From: Pseudomonadota bacterium
GTDB lineage: Bacteria > Pseudomonadota > Gammaproteobacteria > Steroidobacterales > Steroidobacteraceae
DNA: 64,000 bases
NCBI GenBank assembly: GCA_018241505.1
Contig: JAFEDS010000013.1
Location: 249,417 to 313,416, forward strand
Direction: 5' to 3'
The notes below the pieces were generated by a model, which was given only the letters and a program-made list of their open reading frames with translations, had not been told where the DNA came from and ran no database searches. Each line of letters starts with the position of its first letter. The first letter of the stretch is position 1. The position numbers and the translations under genes were made by a program. Of the stretch, positions 34,364 to 47,000 are shown one piece after another.

Positions 34364-37300
34364 TCAGCTCGGCCGCTTGGCAGCCGCGAGCATCGGCCCC
34401 ATCCGCTCCGCCATCTGGGTGGCGCCCGGATCCTGGAACATCGTGAAGTGATTACCGTCGACCATGGCCAGCTCGATGCCACCTTTTACAAACGATCCCC
34501 AGCCGGCCAGGGGGTCGAAGAACCAACCGGTGGGTTCTCCCTTGCTGCGCAGGAGAGTGACTCGACCGGGGTAGGTTCCAGGTTCGTAGCGCTCGGTGGT
34601 GGACTTGAGAAATTCCAGCAACCACCGGTCGTACTGTTCGGGTGCGCCGGCCACCTCACTGACCGGGGCGTCGGACACAGCGCCCCACAAAGGCGCCAAC
34701 CACCGGCGCAACTTGCCGAGGCTCGGCCGCTGATCCATGAATTGCTGCAAGGTCTGATGACCGGCCCGAAACTGGCGCCAGTCCGCCCGGGCCAGTTGCC
34801 AGCGCAGCGAATAATTGCCGAATACCCGGCGCAGCCAGGGCAGGCGTGTGAAATAACGCGGCACCCAGGAGTCGATCAGGAATACGTTGCCGACAGCGTG
34901 TCCACCCGCGGCGAGTTGCCGCGCGATCTCGAAGGCGAGGGCGCCTGCGACACACCAACCTGCCAGGAGGTAAGGCCCCTCAGGATGAACGCGCCGGATC
35001 AACTTCACGTACTCGGCGGCAATCTGCTCGAGGGTCTCGGGCAGGGAATCGTGTTTGGCAGCCGGATCGAAAAGCTGCAGCGACGTCACGGGCTGCTGCG
35101 GCCCGAGCCGCTTGGCCAGCAAGTAGTAGACGCCGGTGTTGTTGATCGCAATCAGGGGAAGGTTGCTGCCCTCCGCCTGCAGCCGCACCATCTGGCGGAA
35201 ATCGAACTCCCGCGACTCCGTGAGCACCAGGCGCGCAAGTCCGCGCACGGTGGGGGAGCGGAACAGCGATGTCAGGGTGATGCGGCGGCCAAATTCGGCC
35301 TGCACGCGTGTCAACATTCTCGCCGCCAACAAGGAGTGGCCGCCCATCTCGAAGAAATTCGAAGCAGGCTCGATAGTGGCCGGATCCGCACCGAGCAGGT
35401 CCGCCCAGATGGCGCGGATGCGATTCTCGGTCTCGGGGTCGGTCGGCGCGCTGTCGGCCGCGGTTGTGGCGACATCCGTTGATTCCACTTCGGGCGCCGG
35501 GTGCACATCAATGAGCTCGACGGTGCCGTCGGCCCGCAGACGGGCGTGATCGCCGGTTCGGAAAGTTCGCTCGTCACCAGTCGCGTAGGTGAAGAGACCT
35601 TCAGACGCCGGGGCCGATTCATCAACCGCACCCAGGTTGCCGGCGACATAGAGCTCGCCTCGGCCGCCCAGTGGCGGAGGCCTCAGAGTTTCATCCAACA
35701 CGTGGAAGCGGGTATTCGCAAAGGGTTCGCCTGCCAGGCGCAGGTCATACGCGCCCTCGACACGCCTTGCCGACACGGCGCCGCCTGTTTCCACGTACGA
35801 GTGGAGTGCCCAAAGCTCCTTGCAATGTGACCGCAGCCGCGCGTTCAGCGTTTTTTGATCGCCGATGATTTTCGGGATCGTCACGTCCGCGGCCAGCGCG
35901 GCCAACAGCTCCGTGGCTCGCGGAAACGAGGCGAATAAGGTGGTGACGCGCGAGTGCTTGAGCAGGTGGCGTAAGTCGTTCGCCGTTGCCGCCTGGTGCG
36001 CTGTCGCGAACAGGGCGCGAGCCCCGAACGCCAATGGCATCAACAATTCCGTGGCAATTGCGGGTGCGCTCACGGGACCCGCGGACAAGTAGACGTCGGC
36101 GCGCGTGCCGCCGATTTTTTCATGCACACAGGTCAGTGAGCCGACAATCGCGTGATGTGAGAGCTCCACTGCGGCCTTCGTGGTTCCCGAGCTGAACCAG
36201 ACGGCGGCGGCAGATTGCACCGACACCCGTGGCAGCGGGGCGCCCGAATCTCGTGGTGAACCGGCTACGGACGTGATGACTGTTGCGGCCGCCAGAGCTG
36301 CCGCGCCGGCCTCGGGTGTAGTGATGACAAACTTCGCGTCGGCCAGGTCTGACTCAACACCATCGAGCGCAACCCAGGTCGCGCCCGCCTTCCAGATACC
36401 GAGGATGGCAATCGCGAGATCCAGCGAGCGCGGCAGCCGCACACCAACGCGACTGCCGGGCGCAACTCCTTTCTCCATCAACAGCCGCGCGAAGCGAGCC
36501 GCTTCAGCGTCGAGTTGTGCATATGTGAGCCGCTGGTCTGCGAAGGAGACTGCTGTGGCGTCGCCGGTGTTGCGAGCGTGCTCGATGAAGAGATCGGTAA
36601 GGGTGTCGGGAAAAGTGCGTGCCGGCCCCTGCAGCCGTGGCAGCAGGGGAGTCAATTCGGCGGGATCGGCGAGCCGCAGCTCCGACAGGCGGCGCGACGG
36701 GCTTGCCACGACGCTCGCCATCGTCGCCTGGATATAACTCAACAGGCGGTTGACGGTGGCGCCCTCGAACTGGTCTGTGTTGTACTGACACGAGAAACGC
36801 CAGCCTGCCGGCCGCTCGATCATAAAGAAATTCAGGTCATAAATGGCGCCGGCCGGCAGCGACGGCATGTCGACCAGCCGGAACTCGCCGTAGTCCTGGT
36901 CTTCAATGAAGGTGCGCTGGAAAATGAAGTTGATGGAGACCGCCGGGCTGTTGCTGCCGCCGCGGCCGGCCTTGACCATTCCCAACAGCTTCTCAATGGG
37001 AATGTTCTTGTGCTCCAGCGCCTCGGCAATGGTCGTGCTGGTGCGCTCCAGCAGTTGCGTGAAGCGCGGGTCGCCCTCCAGGCGGTTGCGCAATATCAAG
37101 GAATTCACAAACTGCCCGATCATCGGCTCCAGCTCGACCTGGTCGCGGTCGGAGACCTGTGTGCCGATGACGATTTCGGACTTACCGGTATAGCGGGCCA
37201 ACACCGCGCTCAAGGTCGATACCGCGGCGGCAAACATGGTGACGCCGGTTTCGGCGGTCAGCTCCTGCAGGCGGTTGGTCAGATCGCGTGGCAGAACGAC

Positions 37301-38074
37301 GGAGGCAATCGCGCCGTTGGTAGTGGGGACCGCCGGGCGCGCTCGATCGGCGATGACTTCAAACGGGGCGACGCCGGCAAGTTGCCGCGTCCAGTAGGTA
37401 TTCTCGGCCGCAATGCCACGCTGTTTCAGCCATTCGAGCTGCCACTGCGCATAGTCGCCGTATTGAATGGCCAACGGCTCGTGATCGGAGGCCACATCGA
37501 GGGCCAACGCCCGGTAAATATGGCCCATCTCGCGTGCCATGACACCGATCGACCAGCCGTCTGAGACGATCTGGTGCGAGGTTACGAGGATGATGGCCTT
37601 CTGCGCCGAGTAGCGCAGAAGGACTACGCGCAGCAGGGGGCCACTGCCCAGATCGAATGGTGCGCGAGCCTCAATGAGACCGATGCGGTCGCCTTCCTCG
37701 GCTGCCTCGGTTTCCGGAAGCGAGGTCAGGTCGATCACTCCGAGGCTGAACGAGCTGCCGGGGGAGACGCGCTGTATCGGCTTGCCGTCTACCTCGAGAA
37801 ACCGGGTGCGCAGTACTTCGTGGCGGGCGATCACTTCACGCCAGGCGCGTTCCAGGATCTGCGCGTCAATGTGGCCCAGGAGTTGCCAGCGGACCGCGAC
37901 ATTGTAGGAAGGATTGCCAGGCTCCAGGCGATCCAGCAGCCAGAAGCGCTCCTGCGCGACCGAGCATGGAAAATCCGAGTACTGCGCAGCCTCGCCCGTC
38001 CCCGCTCCGGAATCCGGCACGGGCGCGCTCACCGTCTCCGGCGGCTCAAAAAGCAGGTTGCTCGCCGTGGCCAT
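34364..38074 (-). CDS. Terminal NRPS: C (degenerate) - A (degenerate, truncated) - T - thioesterase (Cys type)
   Basis: 1236 aa. Condensation domain about 33-470: the HHxxxDG motif reads HQIVSDG (167-173), so the second, catalytic His is Gln. Adenylation-like region about 490-855: SSGTTKAAVELSHH replaces core A3, SYVETGG replaces NxYGPTE, FRTGDHARLRADG resembles A7, but the A8-A10 subdomain with the catalytic Lys is absent. Carrier domain about 880-950 is intact (FFEMGGHSLL, Ser914). Thioesterase about 970-1230 has GWCVAG with Cys1041 in place of Ser, Asp1068 (FLIDSW) and His1209 (VDGNHF). So it probably cannot load its own amino acid and acts as a late transfer/release module. It starts 7 nt after the big NRPS-PKS stop. 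Product and acceptor unknown. Confidence 0.88.
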   Translation of the reverse strand: MATASNLLFEPPETVSAPVPDSGAGTGEAAQYSDFPCSVAQERFWLLDRLEPGNPSYNVAVRWQLLGHIDAQILERAWREVIARHEVLRTRFLEVDGKPIQRVSPGSSFSLGVIDLTSLPETEAAEEGDRIGLIEARAPFDLGSGPLLRVVLLRYSAQKAIILVTSHQIVSDGWSIGVMAREMGHIYRALALDVASDHEPLAIQYGDYAQWQLEWLKQRGIAAENTYWTRQLAGVAPFEVIADRARPAVPTTNGAIASVVLPRDLTNRLQELTAETGVTMFAAAVSTLSAVLARYTGKSEIVIGTQVSDRDQVELEPMIGQFVNSLILRNRLEGDPRFTQLLERTSTTIAEALEHKNIPIEKLLGMVKAGRGGSNSPAVSINFIFQRTFIEDQDYGEFRLVDMPSLPAGAIYDLNFFMIERPAGWRFSCQYNTDQFEGATVNRLLSYIQATMASVVASPSRRLSELRLADPAELTPLLPRLQGPARTFPDTLTDLFIEHARNTGDATAVSFADQRLTYAQLDAEAARFARLLMEKGVAPGSRVGVRLPRSLDLAIAILGIWKAGATWVALDGVESDLADAKFVITTPEAGAAALAAATVITSVAGSPRDSGAPLPRVSVQSAAAVWFSSGTTKAAVELSHHAIVGSLTCVHEKIGGTRADVYLSAGPVSAPAIATELLMPLAFGARALFATAHQAATANDLRHLLKHSRVTTLFASFPRATELLAALAADVTIPKIIGDQKTLNARLRSHCKELWALHSYVETGGAVSARRVEGAYDLRLAGEPFANTRFHVLDETLRPPPLGGRGELYVAGNLGAVDESAPASEGLFTYATGDERTFRTGDHARLRADGTVELIDVHPAPEVESTDVATTAADSAPTDPETENRIRAIWADLLGADPATIEPASNFFEMGGHSLLAARMLTRVQAEFGRRITLTSLFRSPTVRGLARLVLTESREFDFRQMVRLQAEGSNLPLIAINNTGVYYLLAKRLGPQQPVTSLQLFDPAAKHDSLPETLEQIAAEYVKLIRRVHPEGPYLLAGWCVAGALAFEIARQLAAGGHAVGNVFLIDSWVPRYFTRLPWLRRVFGNYSLRWQLARADWRQFRAGHQTLQQFMDQRPSLGKLRRWLAPLWGAVSDAPVSEVAGAPEQYDRWLLEFLKSTTERYEPGTYPGRVTLLRSKGEPTGWFFDPLAGWGSFVKGGIELAMVDGNHFTMFQDPGATQMAERMGPMLAAAKRPS

Positions 38075-38081
38075 CCGTCCG

Positions 38082-41000
38082 TCATCGCTTCATGGGGGTT
38101 GCCGCGGCCCGATTGCGCTTGAACTGCCCCAGGGAGGGTAGGTTCGCACGGCTGTCCGCTGCCGTTCCCGCGCCAATGGTCGAGCCATCCAGGGAAGCAG
38201 CGACTGCCCGTACATTCCGGTACTGCAAAAGCTGCTTGGCACTCAATCGGAACCCCTCCCTGCTGGAGCGCGCAATAATTTGGAATAGTTGGATTGAATC
38301 CGCGCCCAGCTTCAGTATATCCATGGTTACGCTCACACGGGACAGATGCAAGACGTCGGCCCAGATTTTCGCCAGCCGGATCTCGGTTTGGGACTGGGGG
38401 GCGACGAATTCCGCCTCGGTCACCGCCAGGGGCTCCGGTTTTGGCAGCGCCCCACGGTCCAATTTGCCGTTCGGCGAGACCGGCAGGCGCTCCAGGCGCA
38501 GCCACGCCGTCGGAATCATGTACTCCGGCAGATCATCGGCCAGCAGCGCCTGGAGCTGCTCGGTCGTATGGCTCGAGCCGCTGGGTTCGACATAGTAGGC
38601 CACCAGCCGCTGCACGCCGGGGTTGTCTTCCCGGAGAATGACCGCGACCGCCTGGAGTGCGGCTTTACGCAGCAACAGTGTTTCGATTTCCCCGGTCTCG
38701 ATCCGGAATCCACGCAGCTTCACCTGGTGGTCCATGCGACCCAGAACCTGCAGCTCGCCATTCGGCAGCCACCTGGCCAGGTCACCGGTGCGGTACATGC
38801 GTCCTGACGCGAACGGATTGCGGACAAACTTCTCCGCGGTGAGCTCAGCACGATTGTGATAGCCGCGAGCAACGCCATCGCCACCGATGTGCAACTGCCC
38901 CGATACTCCGTGAGGAACCGGCTGGTCGCCGCGGTCCAGAACGAGGAACTGCGTGTTGGCAATCGGCTTTCCGACGGTTATGGGTGCATCTCCCGGGGTG
39001 ACCGGGGTGCAGGACGACCAGATTGTTGTCTCAGTCGGACCGTACATGTTCCAAAGCTCACCCGAGCCTGCCAGCAGGCGATTGGCGACTTCACGGGGCA
39101 GCGCTTCGCCGCCGCACAGCATCTTGAAACCGGCTTTGGCGCGGAAACCCGCCTCGAGAAGCATGCGCCACGTGGCCGGCGTCGCCTGCATCACGGTTGC
39201 GCCACAACGCTCCAGGTGTTGCAGGAGTACAAACCCATCAATCACTTCGTCGCTTTCCGCGATAATCACCTGCCCGCCGACGCTCAGCGGCAGGAAGAGC
39301 TCCAGGCCCGCAATGTCGAAGGAAATGGTTGTTACGGCCAGCAGCACGTCATCTTTGGTAAGGCCGGGCACCTGAGTCATGGAGGTCAGGAAGTTGACAA
39401 CAGCAGAGTGTGGAACCTCCACACCCTTGGGCACTCCCGTCGACCCTGACGTATAGATTGCATACGCGAGATCGTTCGGCTGAACTTTGACCGCCGGCAA
39501 TGCGGGTGTGGTCGCGGCGATACTCGCGATTTCCTTGCGAATATTGATTGTTGGTACCGCCGAGTTCGGCAGCTCTATATCGATCGTGCCGTCGGTAATC
39601 ACCGCGGCTACTCCGGCATCCTTCAGGATGTGCCGCAAGCGTTGCGCAGGATGTGTCGGGTCGAGCGGCACGTAGGCGCAGCCGGCTTTCAACGTGGCCA
39701 GCAGTGCAACCAACATGTCGAGAGATCGGTCGACGATCACCGCGACGAGCGACTGCGGCGCGCCGTCCTTGCGAACCCCGCCCATGCGGCGCAGCAGGAC
39801 GTTGGCGAGCTGATTGGCCCGCCGGTTGAGCGACTCGTACGTCATGCTGTCGTCGCGGAATTTCGCGGCAATGGCCTGCGGCCGCTCGGCTGCCTGCTTT
39901 TCAAACAACTGGTGGACGCAAACCGGCGGGAACGCCGCCGCGGTACGGTTGTAGTCGGCAAGTACGCGCTGCTTTTCGGCAGCCGGCAGATAGTTCACCT
40001 GCGACACCGGGGTGCTCGCATCAGATGCAATCGACTCGAGCAGTGCCTCGTAGCAGTCGAGCCACAGGTCGACGGTGCCGGCATCGAACAGGTCGGTGTT
40101 GTAGTCGCAGTCCAGCCGCAGCCCGCTCTCGGATTCAATCACATTCAGGAACAGGTCGAAGTTGACGGCGGCCTTGCTGTTGGGCGTGACGTCGATAGCG
40201 AGCCCCGGCAGCCGGATCTGGTCCGCCAGGCGCTCCAGGTTGAATTGAATTTCCGCGAGCGGTACGCGGTTCGCTTCGCGAGTGAGCTTCAGCTTGCGTA
40301 CGAGGGTGCCCAACGTGTAGCTCTGGTGCTCGTAGGCGTCGAGGACACTCTTTGAAACAGCACGCAAATGCTCGCCGATGGCGGTGGTTCCGCTCCAGGC
40401 GCCACGGATGGGAAGGAAGTTGACACAGTGGCCCACGAGGATCCGGTCTTCCAGCAGCGACTGACCGGCGGTCGGAACACCCACCACGACTTCAGTCTGA
40501 TCGCACAGCCGCCCGACCAGCGCCTGGAACGCGCCGAGCAGTGTCACAAACAAGGTGTTGCCCGCTTTCGCGCCCCCTTTCTTGAGCGACTGATAGAGGC
40601 TCACATCAATGCGGCGGCAGCGGCTCGAGCCTGCGTAGGACTTCAATGCCGGCCGCGGGCGGTCCGTGGGCAGATCCAGCGTCCGGGTGGGCTCGCGATA
40701 TTGGTTGAGCCAGTAGCTTTCGGTTTTCGCTGCTTCCTCGGGGTCGCGATTGTGCTGGTCGCGAGCGTAGGTACTGAAGCGCAGGGCAGGGGCCAGCTCG
40801 GGCGTGCCGCCGTTGCTCAATACCGGATAGATTTCAGCGAGCTCACTCACCACGACGTTGATTGACCAGCCGTCAATGATGATGTGGTGGCCGGTGAACA
40901 TCAGTATGTGGTGATCGGGCGCGAGGCGCAGCAACTGGAAGCGCGCGGCCGGGCCGTTCACCAGGTCGAACGGCGTACGAGCGTCGTCGGCAATGAGTTG

Positions 41001-44000
41001 CTCAGCGGCGCCTTTCGCGTCCTGTTTGTTGGTGAGATCGATGACCGGCAGGTCCACCGGCTTTGCCGCGCTGATGCGCATCTCTTCACCGGTATCGGTA
41101 AAGGTGGCACGCAGAGCGTCGTGTCGCTCCAACAGCAGTGTCAGCGACGCACGCAGCGCCTCCTCGTTGAGCGTGCCGCGCAGTGTCAGGCTGACTGATT
41201 CATTGAAGGCGCAGGAGGCTTCGTCGCCCATCTGTGCCGCGAGCCAGATTTCGGTTTGGCTTTCGGTGAGGGGGATACCGGAGTCGGCGCCGCCATTGTT
41301 TGCCGCCGCGTCGTTGGCGCTGGCCGTGACCGCACCGTATGCGCTTGCGGCGATGCCGGTTACGTTGGATGAGCCTCCCGTCGGCAGGCTACCAGCGGCT
41401 GCAGCGCCCGCGCCACCGCCGGCCGTGCCGCCACTCGCACCGCGGCCCGGCGGCGTGCCCAGAATGCCTACGGCATTCAACTCGGCCACGCTCTCGGCGA
41501 ACGCGCTATAGATCTGCTGGAAGTCGGCTTCGGAATGGCTCGTCGTCAGGAAGCAGGGGAAGCCGTCCTGAATGTGAATCCCGCGCAGTCGCAGATGATA
41601 GAACAACAACGAGGCGTTCGGGTGCTCGCCATGGATGTTGAAGAAGAACCAGCTTGCGTAGGTTTCCACCTTCGTCTTCAGGCCGTACTTCTGGAACAAC
41701 TTGTTGAGGTCGGCGGCCAGCTCCGAGGTGCGCTTCTGCAGCTTCTGCTGCATTTGCGGCCCCTGCGTCTTGATGTGATTCAACACGGCCCAGGCGGAGG
41801 CGAGTACCAGGGGGTGCCGGACGAACGTGCCGGCGAAGAAGGTTACTCCCACTTCCGGGAAGGAGTCGTCACCGAATCGCCACGTGCCGCCGTCCAACGC
41901 ATCCATGAACTTGCGATTGCCGGCAAGAACGCCGATTGGCAATCCACCGCCAACCACCTTGCCGTAGGTGGCCATGTCGGCGCGTACGCCGGCCAGAGCC
42001 TGGATTCCGCCCGGATGAGTACGGAAGCCCGTCACCACCTCGTCCATGACGAACGCGGTGCCGGCGGCCTCGGTGATCTTGCGAATTTCACGCAGGAATT
42101 CGAACGGTTGCAGGCTCGGGTGACGGCTCTGCACCGGCTCTACGATGACTGCTGCCAGGTCTTCAATGTTATCCCGGACCCACTTCAATGTTTCCGGAGT
42201 TGCGTAGTCCAGAACGATCATGTTCTGCACCGCGGAAGCAGGGATGCCCGGTGCTACCGGCATCGAGCGCGGCTCTGCGCCAACACGCTGCACGCCCTTT
42301 ACCAACACCTCATCAAACTGACCGTGGTAGTCGCCGTTGAATATGACGATCTTTTCGCGGCCCGTAACCGTACGGGCGAGGCGCATCGCGGCCATCACGG
42401 CTTCAGAGCCGGTATTGCAGAAGGTCATCCGATCGTTGCCGGTGATCTCGCAGAACAGCGCTGCAACCTTACCCGCGAGCTCTGCTTGGGGACCAATGGC
42501 GAAGCCCTTATCCAACTGCTCTTTCACAGCCTCAATGACGAAGTCAGGCGAGTGACCGAAGGCGGTCTGACCGAAGCCGTTGACCAGGTCAACGTACTCA
42601 TTGCCGTCCAAGTCCCACAGCTTGGAGCCTTTGCAGCGATCGGTAACGATCGGGTATACCAGCTCCTTCCATTCAGTCCGGAAGCCGGATGCTGCGCGCG
42701 GGTCGGCCAACACCGAACGATGTTGCTCAGTGTATTGCTTCGACGCTGCTGTCTTGCGCGTGTAGCGAGAGGTCAGGTCATGGACGTGCGCCTGTTGTTC
42801 GGGCGACAGCGCCTTGCTGGAGGAGGGTTCTTTCGGGTTGAACACTGCGAAGCGTGAGGGACGCGCTTCCTCGGCTGGTGCGGCGGCGGCGGTCGGCGCG
42901 GTCGGCGCCGCGCCAGCGTCAGCGCCAGGCGTCACGCCGGCACTAACGGCAGCACCAGCGGGTACTGCGGCGGCGGGCGCGTAGGCCGCGCCGGCAACCG
43001 CGGGGTTGATAACGGCTGCAGGGTTGACCGTACCAGCGGGCGCGGCCCCCGGCGTGAGTCCAAGTCCCTGCAGCACGTCAAACTGACGACTGATGAGTTG
43101 CGACATCGTGTGGAGCTGGTCGCGGAACAGCCCTTCGAGGCCGCCGACGGTGCCAGTCAGCGGCGCGACGCCCGTTGTCACGGCGCCCTGCGGCGCGGAG
43201 GCCCACTGGGCGCCTGCGGCCGGCGCGACGCCAGCAAATCCAACAGGCGCGGGCTGACCAGCAAACCCAGCGGCGGGCATCAGCGCGCCAGCGGGCGCGG
43301 ACAGCGTCGCTGGCCCAGCGGCCATCGCTACAGCCGCCATCGGTGCGGCGGGTGCAGCAGGGGCAGCGGCCGCGGCGGGCGTTCGGGCAGGCAACACACT
43401 GGCCGGTACCTTCTCAGCCAGGAATGCGGCGAGTGCCGGAATAGTCGAGTATTGCGCCAGCAATTGCCGGAAGGTGATTTTCACCTTCATCTGGCTTTGA
43501 ATCTTCTGCGCCACTTGTGTCAGGAACAGCGAGTCGTACCCCATTTCCAGGAAGCTGATGGGCGCCGTCGTGGAGGGCGGCGCACTGCCCGACAGGTTTT
43601 CAAGAATGGCCGCAATGGCGGCACTCAGTTCGGCAATCCGGTCGCCGGCGGTGGGTGTGTTTGATTGAGTCATCGCAGTAGTGTCCTGAGAAACAACGGG
43701 GGCCGGTGCAACAATGGCAACCGGCACGGCAGAAACGGGTAAGGGTGAACCGGTCGCGGCAACAACTGGCGTCCCGGCGGCACCGCCGGCTGCGGTACCG
43801 GCGCTGGGGTCGCCACCGCGCACCTTCGGCGGCGCCTCGATCCAAAATCGCTTGCGTTCAAACGGATAAGTCGGCAACGGCACGCGCCGCGGCGGCTGCG
43901 CATGCAACGCACTCCAGTTCGGCTCGACCCCGTGGGTCCACAGCCGCCCGAGCGCTTCCAACATGCAGGCCCGATCGGACGATTCCCTGGCTGAGTCCTG

Positions 44001-47000
44001 GAGCGAAGTGACAACCGGGTTGGTGGCACCCTGCAACGCCTGGAAGGCGAGCGTGGACAACACATTGCCCGGGCCGACTTCCAACAGGATCGGCGCGGAC
44101 TCCATGGACAGCATCGTCTTGATGCCATCAGCGAAACGAACTGTTTCGCGTGCATGTCGCGCCCAGTATTGACTCGACGTGGCTTCCGCCTCCTTGATCC
44201 ACGTCCCCGTAACGCACGAGACGTAGGGCAGTGTCGGCGACGACAGCCGCATCTGCTTGAGGCGCTCCCGCAGCGGCTCGACGATGGGTTCGACCATCGC
44301 CGAATGAAATGCGTGGGACGTATGCAGGTGCCGGCAGATGACACCGCGTTCTTGCAGGGTCTTCTCGAGCGCTTGGATGGCCGCGTCAGGTCCCGAAGCA
44401 ACGGTCAGCGACGGTCCGTTGACAGCCGCAATCGAAACATCGTCAGCCAACAATTGCCGCAAGTCCCGCTCCGGCAACCGCACGGACAACATCGAGCCGC
44501 GATGCAACTCCTGCATCAGCCGGCCACGCAGCGCTACGAGCGGCAGTGCATCCTCGAGCGACATCACCCCGGCCATGACCGCGGCAACAAACTCACCCAC
44601 ACTGTGGCCAATCATGGCGGCAGGCTGAATACCCCAACTCATCCAGAGCTTGGCGAGCGAGTATTCAATGGCGAAGATCGCCGGCTGGGCGAACTTCGTA
44701 TTCATCAACTGCTTCGCGGCTTCCGGCGAATTGACCGCCGGGTAGACGATCGCCGCGAGATCCTCACCGAGGGTCGAGCGGCAAATCTCGGCGCAGCGAT
44801 CAAAGTGCGCGCGGAACTCGGGCTCGCCGACGTACAGGTCGCGAGCCATGTCGGGATATTGCGATCCCTGGCCGGGGAACATGAACGCGATGGGCCGGCC
44901 CCGGTTCGGGCGTGCCGATGAGGTCGAACCACCAACGGACTCGGACAACGCGGTGGCAGGCGGCCGTGCGGTAGGCGCTGATGCAGACTCCAATTTGGAA
45001 GCCGCATCGTCAGGCGTATGTGCGACCACAAACGAGCGAAAATCAAATGTCCGCCGCCCGACCTGAAGCGAGTGCGCTACGTCGGCCAACGACACTTGCG
45101 GATTGGCGCGCAGGTAGCCGGCGAGGTTGCTACGCGCCGCGGCGACGGCCGATTCGCTGCGAGCCGACACTACCAACAGCTCGGACGCCTGGGGCGCAAC
45201 CTCGGATCCCCCCATAGCGGGGCGGTTCGCGGCAGCCGGCGCCTCCTCGAGTACCACGTGCACATTGGTGCCGCCCAAACCAAATGCGCTGACACCCGCT
45301 CGTCTCGGTCCAGTTGTCCGCGGCCACTCGGTCAACGAGGAATTCACAAAGAAGGGCGTCGACGCAAAATCGATCTGCGGGTTGGGCGTCGTGTAGTGCA
45401 ACGAAGGCGGAAGCACGCCGTGGTCCAGCGACAGGGCGGTCTTGATCAGACCGACGACACCGGCACCCACATCCAGGTGCCCGATGTTGGGCTTCACCGA
45501 GCCCAGGGCGCAGAACTGCTTGTCGCTCGTCGTCGCCTGGAATGCCTTGGTGAGGGCGGCGACCTCAATTGGATCGCCCAAGGGTGTCGCGGTCCCGTGG
45601 CATTCAACATAGCTGATGGAGCGGGCATCGACTCCGGCGTTGGCATGAGCCATCTCAATGGCTGCCGCCTGGCCGTCGATGCTGGGGGCGGTGAATCCAA
45701 CTTTGGTCGCGCCATCGTTGTTGACGCCGCAACCGCGAATGACCGCATAGATATGGTCACCGTCGCGCTGCGCGTCAGACAATCGCTTGAGGGCGACGAC
45801 GCCGGCGCCACTACCAAAGATGGTGCCCGTTGCGTTGGCATCGAACGTTCGACAGGTGCCGTCCGCCGAAACCATGCCGCCTTCGAGATGGAGGTAGCCG
45901 CGCTTCTGCGGAAACGTGATCGACACGCCGCCGGCCAGGGCCAGGTCGGATTGACCGGAGGTCAGACTCTGGCACGCCTGCGCCACGGCCAGCAGGGAGG
46001 TGGAGCAGGCACTGGAAACGGTGACCGCCGGGCCCTTCAGATCCAACTTGTAGGCAACGCGAGTCGCCAGGAAGTCCGAGCCGTTACCCAGCAGCATGGG
46101 ATAACAACCCACCTGGTAGCTGCTGGTGAATTCCTCGATGGTGCGGCGGTCGCGCAGCACATGCTCGAGGAAGTAGGTGCCGATACTGGCTCCCGCGAAA
46201 ACACCGATCGGGCCCGCAAACTGGCGAGGGTCGCAACCCGCGCTCTCCAGGGCCTCCCAGGCGCACTCGAGGAATACGCGGTGCTGCGGATCGGTCAGCT
46301 CGGCCTCGCGCGCATACATGCCGAAGAAGTCGGCATCAAACTGGTCCACTGCATCGAGAATCGGCCGGGCCTTCACGAAGTTGGGTTGCCGCCTGACCTC
46401 ATCGGAGAAGCTGTCTTCCAGCTCAGCCTCGCTGAAGCGGGTGATGGATTCAACACCGTTTCGCAGGTTGTGCCAGAACTGGCAGAGCGTGCCCGCGCCC
46501 GGGAATCGGCCGGACATGCCAACAATGGCGATCAAACCGTCGCCACCGCGCGAAACCGCTGCGCGAGCCGGCGTGCGCGCGGGCGCGGTTCGAGTCATGC
46601 GTTCCGCAAGTGCGCTGATGCGCGGATACTGGAACATTTCGACAACTGTGATGTCGCTGGTCATTGAACGTTTGATCTGGGCGTGAACCTCGATCAGGTT
46701 CAGCGACGTGCCACCGAGATCAAAGAAGTTGTCGTCGACGCCGACCGACTGGCTGCCCAGGACCTTGCGCCAGATTTCGCGCAAGGCCGCTTCGATTCCA
46801 TTGACGGGCGCACGCCCGCGAATGTCAGCAGCGGGTGCCGCGGTCACAACGGGCAACTGGGCGCGATCCACCTTGCCGGTCGGCGACAGCGGGAAGCTCT
46901 CCAACTGGGTGAGGGACGACGGAATCATGTGCTCGGGAAGATCCTCGCGCAGCACGCGGCGCAGCTTCTCGATGTCGACCGTGCCGGCGCCCGAAGCCGC

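Noticed and set aside
34364-38074. Frameshift or stop as cause of the degenerate adenylation domain
   Set aside because: The reading frame is continuous for 1236 codons, and the carrier and thioesterase downstream are in frame and well conserved.
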